NCBI GenBank assembly: GCA_937925525.1
Contig: CALALS010000177.1
Coordinates: forward strand, 1 to 9,432
Length of the DNA stretch: 9,432 bases
Reading direction: 5' to 3'
Source of the DNA: an uncultured Flavobacteriales bacterium
Lineage (GTDB): Bacteria; Bacteroidota; Bacteroidia; Flavobacteriales_E; Vicingaceae
Shown: positions 6,279 to 9,432 of the stretch, in pieces
How positions within the stretch are numbered: position 1 is the first letter of the stretch
Layout of the letters: each line of letters starts with the position of its first letter
The notes under the pieces: generated by a model
Database searches by the model: none
Seen by the model: only the letters and a program-made list of their open reading frames with translations
Told to the model about the DNA's origin: nothing
Made by a program: the position numbers and the translations under genes

Positions 6279-6908
6279 TTAATTTTTTAACTGGTTAGTA
6301 TTTTCTTCTTCCTCATTTAATTCTTCTATTCCCGATATGCCGCCAGAAACTATAAATTTCATTACAACAGATGCAGGAACGTCTAGCTTTGTTACATTTT
6401 CTTGAGGAACAATGTACAAATTTCCTGAAAAATTATATGAATGAGGCAAATATACGGCTACTTTAGCATTATCTATGCCAAGTTTATGTAAATCGGGCTC
6501 AGTTAGAAATCCCAGCTTTTCTAAATCCGCATCTTTGTTCATTTTTACAAGCACCGGATGACCAAACTTTTTATCTTTTCCAACAAATGCCGAAAAAAGG
6601 TCTTTTAAAGAAGAATAAATAGTTTTGATAAGCGGAACTCTATCAAGAAGACTATTAAAGTAATACCTTAAAGGGCGGGCAATTATAGTTGAGGCAAAAT
6701 ACCCCAAAACGGTAAATATGATTAACAAGATTAAGATTCCTAACCCGGGAACTTTTGCATCAATAGGAATTATGCCATCAATAAACATGAAAATGCGATA
6801 AACTATGTAGCAGAGAATCGCAACAGGGCCAATATATAACAAGCCCTGAGCAAGGTAGCCCAAAAGACGCCTGCTTATTTTTTTGATTTTAAATCTAATT
6901 TCAGACAT
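6279..6908 (-). CDS. DUF502 family inner-membrane protein
   Basis: This 209-residue protein fits DUF502 (PF04367, COG2928), a widespread family of unknown function related to plant LIKE-COV membrane proteins. A basic N terminus (KIKKISRR) precedes two membrane segments at about 17-43 and 55-77. Family-type motifs follow: ARPLRYYFNSLLDRVPLIKT (77-96), YSSLKDL (98-104), YLPHSYNFSGNLYIVP (153-168) and SGGIS (188-192). The tail after 195 is acidic and Asn-rich, probably disordered. The large soluble part after the second helix may face the cytoplasm. It is the first gene of a two-gene unit with the secreted coiled-coil protein. A -7 element lies about 45 nt upstream, so this message should have a leader of around 40 nt, unlike the leaderless starts elsewhere in the window. 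Confidence 0.88.
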   Translation of the reverse strand: MSEIRFKIKKISRRLLGYLAQGLLYIGPVAILCYIVYRIFMFIDGIIPIDAKVPGLGILILLIIFTVLGYFASTIIARPLRYYFNSLLDRVPLIKTIYSSLKDLFSAFVGKDKKFGHPVLVKMNKDADLEKLGFLTEPDLHKLGIDNAKVAVYLPHSYNFSGNLYIVPQENVTKLDVPASVVMKFIVSGGISGIEELNEEEENTNQLKN

Positions 6909-6952
6909 GAAGATAGCGTAAGTTAATGCTATAAAAACATTTTAAAACGCTA

Positions 6953-6960
6953 CAAAGCTA
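6953..6960 (-). promoter_or_regulatory. Bacteroidota -7 element TAGCTTTG for the DUF502 operon
   Basis: TAGCTTTG on the minus strand matches TAnnTTTG and lies in the only gap (6909-6973) between the lrp-like gene and the DUF502 gene. Start of transcription would be near 6948. No TTG is visible at the -33 distance, so confidence is moderate. Confidence 0.45.
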
Positions 6961-6973
6961 ATGGAAAAAATGG

Positions 6974-7465
6974 TTATTTTTTCTTAGGACGATATTCAAA
7001 CGGGATTTTATTGATTTGTTTTTCTGTAGAAAGAACAATCATCGTTTCAATTCGGTCGATTTCTGCTATGTGGTTAAATTTGTCTCGCACCATTTTATCA
7101 AAAGCAGGAATGTCTCTTACCATTACTTTTAAGAGAAGGTCTGCCTGTCCCGTAACTTGATAGCACTCCACAACTTCATCAATTGACTGTACGTGTTGGG
7201 CAAATTTATCAATAGCATTATTCGCTTGCCTTACTAAAGAAACCTGCATATATGCTATTATGCCTATATCTAAAGCGGTTTCCTCAACCTTTGCATGATA
7301 GCTTTTTATAACACCGGTACTTTCAAGCTTTTTTACCCTTTCTAATGTGGGGGCAGGAGAAAGCCCAATTTCTTTTGATAACTGCAGATTAGTGATTTTT
7401 CCGTTTTCCTGTAAAATCTCTAAAATGCTTAAGTCAATACTGTCAAGCTTCTTGCTTTCTTTCAT
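6974..7465 (-). CDS. Lrp/AsnC family transcriptional regulator
   Basis: This 163-residue DNA-binding protein has the standard Lrp layout. An N-terminal winged helix-turn-helix (about 7-54) starts LDSIDLSILEILQENGKI; the turn LSKEIGLSPAPTLERVKKLE (29-48) contains the recognition helix. A C-terminal RAM domain (about 66-150) has the ligand-region motif GQADLLLKV (106-114). Members sense amino acids or related metabolites, assemble into octamers and commonly repress their own gene. The ligand here cannot be read from sequence. The upstream neighbour on the same strand is a cyclase of the kynurenine formamidase type, which makes a link to tryptophan or another amino acid possible but speculative. 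The gene has its own promoter overlapping the end of that cyclase, and a perfect AT palindrome beside it is a candidate autoregulatory site. Confidence 0.92.
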   Translation of the reverse strand: MKESKKLDSIDLSILEILQENGKITNLQLSKEIGLSPAPTLERVKKLESTGVIKSYHAKVEETALDIGIIAYMQVSLVRQANNAIDKFAQHVQSIDEVVECYQVTGQADLLLKVMVRDIPAFDKMVRDKFNHIAEIDRIETMIVLSTEKQINKIPFEYRPKKK

Positions 7466-7486
7466 GAAATAATGTTTTAATTATAA

Positions 7487-7514
7487 CAAAAATAAAAAAT
7501 TTTATATCACACAA
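7487..7514 (-). promoter_or_regulatory. Bacteroidota-type promoter for the Lrp/AsnC gene
   Basis: On the minus strand a TTG (7512-7514) is followed after 17 bp by TATTTTTG (7487-7494), matching the TTG / 17-23 bp / TAnnTTTG pattern of Flavobacteria. The -33 element overlaps the last codons of the cyclase gene. A leader of about 15-20 nt is expected before the ATG at 7465. This is the best-spaced of the promoters in the window. Confidence 0.6.
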
Positions 7515-8256
7515 TAATTTTATATAAAATTGGCTTGGAAGGGGAAGCGTCATTTTCAAATGAGGCAATCATTAAGTTAAGTAAGTATGAGCCATCCAAA
7601 ATATTGTTTGGTGCATAAATAAGCTCTGTTATTGTTTTGTCTAATTCGGGTTTTGTTGGATAGTTCCAAAAAGCTTTATGAGCCTTTAAAAGCCCGCCAT
7701 CTACTTCTTTATCAACAGAAGGAGTGTCAATCAAAAGGTGTTTTATTCCGCATGAATTTAAATACAAAATAGCATTTTCCTCTATGTAAGGAGGGTTTGT
7801 GTTGCTATACTGTTTTGTAATTTTTTCTTCGTTATTTGGAACTGTTCTAATTATTATGGCAGATGCGTTTTTGTCAATTTTATCTTTAAAATGCCGTATC
7901 GTAATTACCAAATCATCATTTTCTTTTTGCTCCGGAATAACTGTTATCAGCTGCGCTATAAAAAAGAAAGAGGTTAAACAGTTGTTCAAAGAATAAAATT
8001 CTTTACTAATGTGCCCGACACATTCTGTGTGGGTTCCATGCCCATGAGGGTTAAAAAAGATATTTCTAAAATTTACAGAGCCACCTAAACTAACATCACC
8101 TATAAAACCCTCCATTTTAACAGGCTCAAATCTAACCGGTGGCACATACCATGCTGTTGCATTGCCCTCCTTAATAGGAAAAGAGATGTCTAATGGCTTT
8201 GAGAAATCAACTTTATAAGAAAGGCCATCTATTATTATTTCTGAAAAACTACTCAA
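7507..8256 (-). CDS. cyclase family protein, kynurenine formamidase-like metal hydrolase
   Basis: This 249-residue protein is predicted to be a metal-dependent amide or ester hydrolase of the cyclase family (PF04199), which includes KynB, the enzyme that hydrolyses N-formylkynurenine in tryptophan breakdown. The metal-binding stretch is HGHGTHTE at 71-78. KynB-type proteins usually have HxGxHxD, so this copy has one extra residue and Glu for Asp, a form I associate with Bacteroidota homologs. Other family marks are LLIDTPSVD (174-182), H193 in KAHKAFWN and ITELIYAP (209-216). The substrate is uncertain because no other kynurenine-pathway gene is present. The start is TTG (8254-8256), overlapping the hemW stop as TTGA. 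The first internal ATG (M48) would remove the conserved KPLDISFPI region, so TTG is preferred. No terminator separates it from the lrp-like gene. Confidence 0.82.
   Translation of the reverse strand: MSSFSEIIIDGLSYKVDFSKPLDISFPIKEGNATAWYVPPVRFEPVKMEGFIGDVSLGGSVNFRNIFFNPHGHGTHTECVGHISKEFYSLNNCLTSFFFIAQLITVIPEQKENDDLVITIRHFKDKIDKNASAIIIRTVPNNEEKITKQYSNTNPPYIEENAILYLNSCGIKHLLIDTPSVDKEVDGGLLKAHKAFWNYPTKPELDKTITELIYAPNNILDGSYLLNLMIASFENDASPSKPILYKIIV
7516..7531. repeat. perfect 16-bp AT palindrome next to the lrp promoter
   Basis: AATTTTATATAAAATT reads identically on both strands. It lies 1 bp upstream of the -33 element of the lrp-like gene, inside the last codons of the cyclase gene. The nonamer ATTTTATAT within it (7517-7525) recurs at 7499-7507, 18 bp away. 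Lrp-family sites are typically AT-rich dyads of about 15 bp, so this is a candidate operator. The AT-rich background makes chance a serious alternative. Confidence 0.4.
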
Positions 8257-9377
8257 TCTGCAAACAATTCTAACGCAATATTATCAGCCATAAATTTAGC
8301 CTTTTCATTTAAATACAAAAGCTGATCGTCTTTTATTATCAACTTCCTATTTAAAAGACTTTCCGATTGAGTGATAAAATGGTTATAAAACATTGGGAAA
8401 TCTGATTTAATTTTTTGCATAGATGTTCCCCAAATGGTTCTTAATGAGGTTAGCACATATTCATTATACCGATTTTTTAAAGTCAAAATTTCCTTTTCAA
8501 AAAAGGGTTCGTTTGAAGAAACATGTTTGATATAAAGACTGTTGTTTTTAATATTCCATTGCCTTGAAATACCGTCAAAAGAATGTGCTGAAGGGCCTAG
8601 ACCTAAATATTTAGCACCTTTCCAATAAGAGGAGTTGTGTTTAGAAAAACCACCCTCTTTACCGAAGTTTGAAATTTCATAATGAATAAACTTGTTTTGT
8701 TTTGCCACTTCAACCATTAAATCAAACTGACTTAGAGAGGTTTCATCATCTGGAATTAATGAAGCGTTACTTGAAACCAATTTTGCTAAAACTGTTTTTG
8801 GTTCAACGGTTAAACAGTAAGCCGAAAAGTGAGGTAAGTTTAGCGCCATTGCTTTATCAAGGTTGTCTTGCCACTGACTAAAACTTAAGCTTGAAAAGCC
8901 GTAAATAAGGTCAATAGTAATATTTTCAATACCACCATCTTGTACAATTTTAATGGAAGAAAAAGCTTCTTTAGCAGAATGAGAGCGGTTCATCCATTTT
9001 AGATGTTCATCAAAGAATGACTGAACGCCAATGCTTAAGCGGTTAACACCAATTTCTTTAATTTCTTTAACATAGTTTGAAGAAATATTTTCCGGGTTTA
9101 CCTCTAGTGTAATTTCAGCATCTTTTTTGATGTAATGAGTTTCATTTATTTTTTTTAATAAAGAAGAAAGCTCTGTTACAGATAACAAACCGGGAGTTCC
9201 TCCGCCAAAATAAATTGTTTCAATAGGCTCGTCACCCAAATAGTCCTTTCTAATGGTTACCTCTTTTAAGATAGACTGAACTAATTCGGTTTTGTTTTTT
9301 AAAGAAGTAGAAAAATGAAAGTCACAGTAGTGACAAGCTTTTGTAAAAAATGGAATATGAATATAGATTCCTGCCAA
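8253..9377 (-). CDS. hemW: HemW-like radical SAM heme chaperone / coproporphyrinogen oxidase homolog lacking the first cluster cysteine
   Basis: This 374-residue protein follows HemW throughout: IYIHIPF (4-10), CHYCDFHFS (15-23), the SAM-binding motif YFGGGTPGLL, then EITLEVNPENIS, GVNRLSIGVQSF, IDLIYGF, HFSAYCLTVEP, YEISNFGK and GLGPSAHSFDG, and a C-terminal HemN-type domain. HemW is a heme chaperone related to the anaerobic coproporphyrinogen oxidase HemN. Its iron-sulfur cluster is bound by CxxxCxxC. Here the first cysteine is replaced by F11 (codon TTT at 9347-9345), leaving only C15 and C18. Length and every other landmark are normal, so the gene is not obviously decaying. The start is TTG at 9375-9377: a stop lies 3 codons further upstream in frame, and MAGIYIHIPF is the usual family N terminus. 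The stop overlaps the TTG of the cyclase gene (TTGA), so the two are co-transcribed. Confidence 0.88.
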   Translation of the reverse strand: MAGIYIHIPFFTKACHYCDFHFSTSLKNKTELVQSILKEVTIRKDYLGDEPIETIYFGGGTPGLLSVTELSSLLKKINETHYIKKDAEITLEVNPENISSNYVKEIKEIGVNRLSIGVQSFFDEHLKWMNRSHSAKEAFSSIKIVQDGGIENITIDLIYGFSSLSFSQWQDNLDKAMALNLPHFSAYCLTVEPKTVLAKLVSSNASLIPDDETSLSQFDLMVEVAKQNKFIHYEISNFGKEGGFSKHNSSYWKGAKYLGLGPSAHSFDGISRQWNIKNNSLYIKHVSSNEPFFEKEILTLKNRYNEYVLTSLRTIWGTSMQKIKSDFPMFYNHFITQSESLLNRKLIIKDDQLLYLNEKAKFMADNIALELFAD

Positions 9378-9395
9378 AACTATTTTTTAAGTACT

Positions 9396-9429
9396 ATTCT
9401 GAAAGTTGTGCACTTTACTATCTCAGAAT
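9396..9429. repeat. inverted repeat upstream of the HemW-like gene
   Basis: ATTCTGA (9396-9402) and TCAGAAT (9423-9429) form a 7-bp inverted repeat. Between them AAAGT and ACTTT make a smaller dyad around the palindrome GTGCAC (9408-9413). It lies 19-52 bp upstream of the TTG start and could be an operator or a hairpin belonging to whatever lies beyond the window. There is no adjoining T-run, so it does not read as a terminator. Otherwise 9378-9432 holds no gene I can support. Confidence 0.35.
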
Positions 9430-9432
9430 GAT

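Noticed and set aside
9375..9382. TAGTTTTG, an exact match to the -7 promoter element, on the minus strand before the HemW-like gene.
   Set aside because: Its last three bases are the TTG start codon itself, so transcription would begin inside the gene and lose the start; no -33 element is present and no other start is available.
1..9432. Search for CRISPR repeats, tRNA/rRNA genes, insertion-sequence ends, integrase sites, toxin-antitoxin or defence modules.
   Set aside because: Nothing supports any of them; the window reads as core chromosomal genes, and an accessory system would be an over-interpretation.

Overview
This 9.4 kb window is AT-rich and looks like ordinary chromosome from a Bacteroidota bacterium, probably of the Flavobacteriia or a related class. 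Four things point there. Several gene starts lack a purine-rich Shine-Dalgarno sequence and have A/T-rich leaders. Promoter-like sites fit the Bacteroidota -7 element TAnnTTTG. The lipoproteins have short, loose lipoboxes. The 525-residue lipoprotein opens with the Cys...PTGGxKD pattern typical of Bacteroidota Ig-like lipoproteins. I see no insertion sequence, prophage, CRISPR array, tRNA, rRNA or replication origin.

Left part (1-5563). A minus-strand RlmI-like methyltransferase (59-934) diverges from a run of plus-strand genes. These are a 71-residue Kazal-type lipoprotein with its own terminator, a CstB-like persulfide dioxygenase fused to two rhodanese domains, a ComF-family phosphoribosyltransferase, and a pair that overlaps by one base: free methionine-(R)-sulfoxide reductase and a large Ig-like lipoprotein. 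The run ends at a hairpin at 5568-5587, where it meets a run of minus-strand genes.

Right part (5609-9377, all minus strand, read right to left). A HemW-like protein and a kynurenine-formamidase-type cyclase overlap by 4 nt (TTGA). Next comes an Lrp/AsnC regulator with a good promoter of its own, then a DUF502 membrane protein followed 4 nt later by a secreted coiled-coil protein of unknown role. The shared hairpin at 5562-5587 is a strong terminator for this strand.

How the genes relate: there is no single pathway. Two genes handle sulfur or redox damage (persulfide oxidation and methionine sulfoxide repair), two are lipoproteins, and the others are housekeeping or unknown envelope functions. 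I did not find convincing evidence of a new multi-gene system. The observations most worth checking are the HemW-like protein that lacks the first cysteine of its radical-SAM motif, a perfect 16-bp AT-rich palindrome beside the lrp promoter, and promoter elements placed so close to start codons that leaderless mRNAs are predicted.
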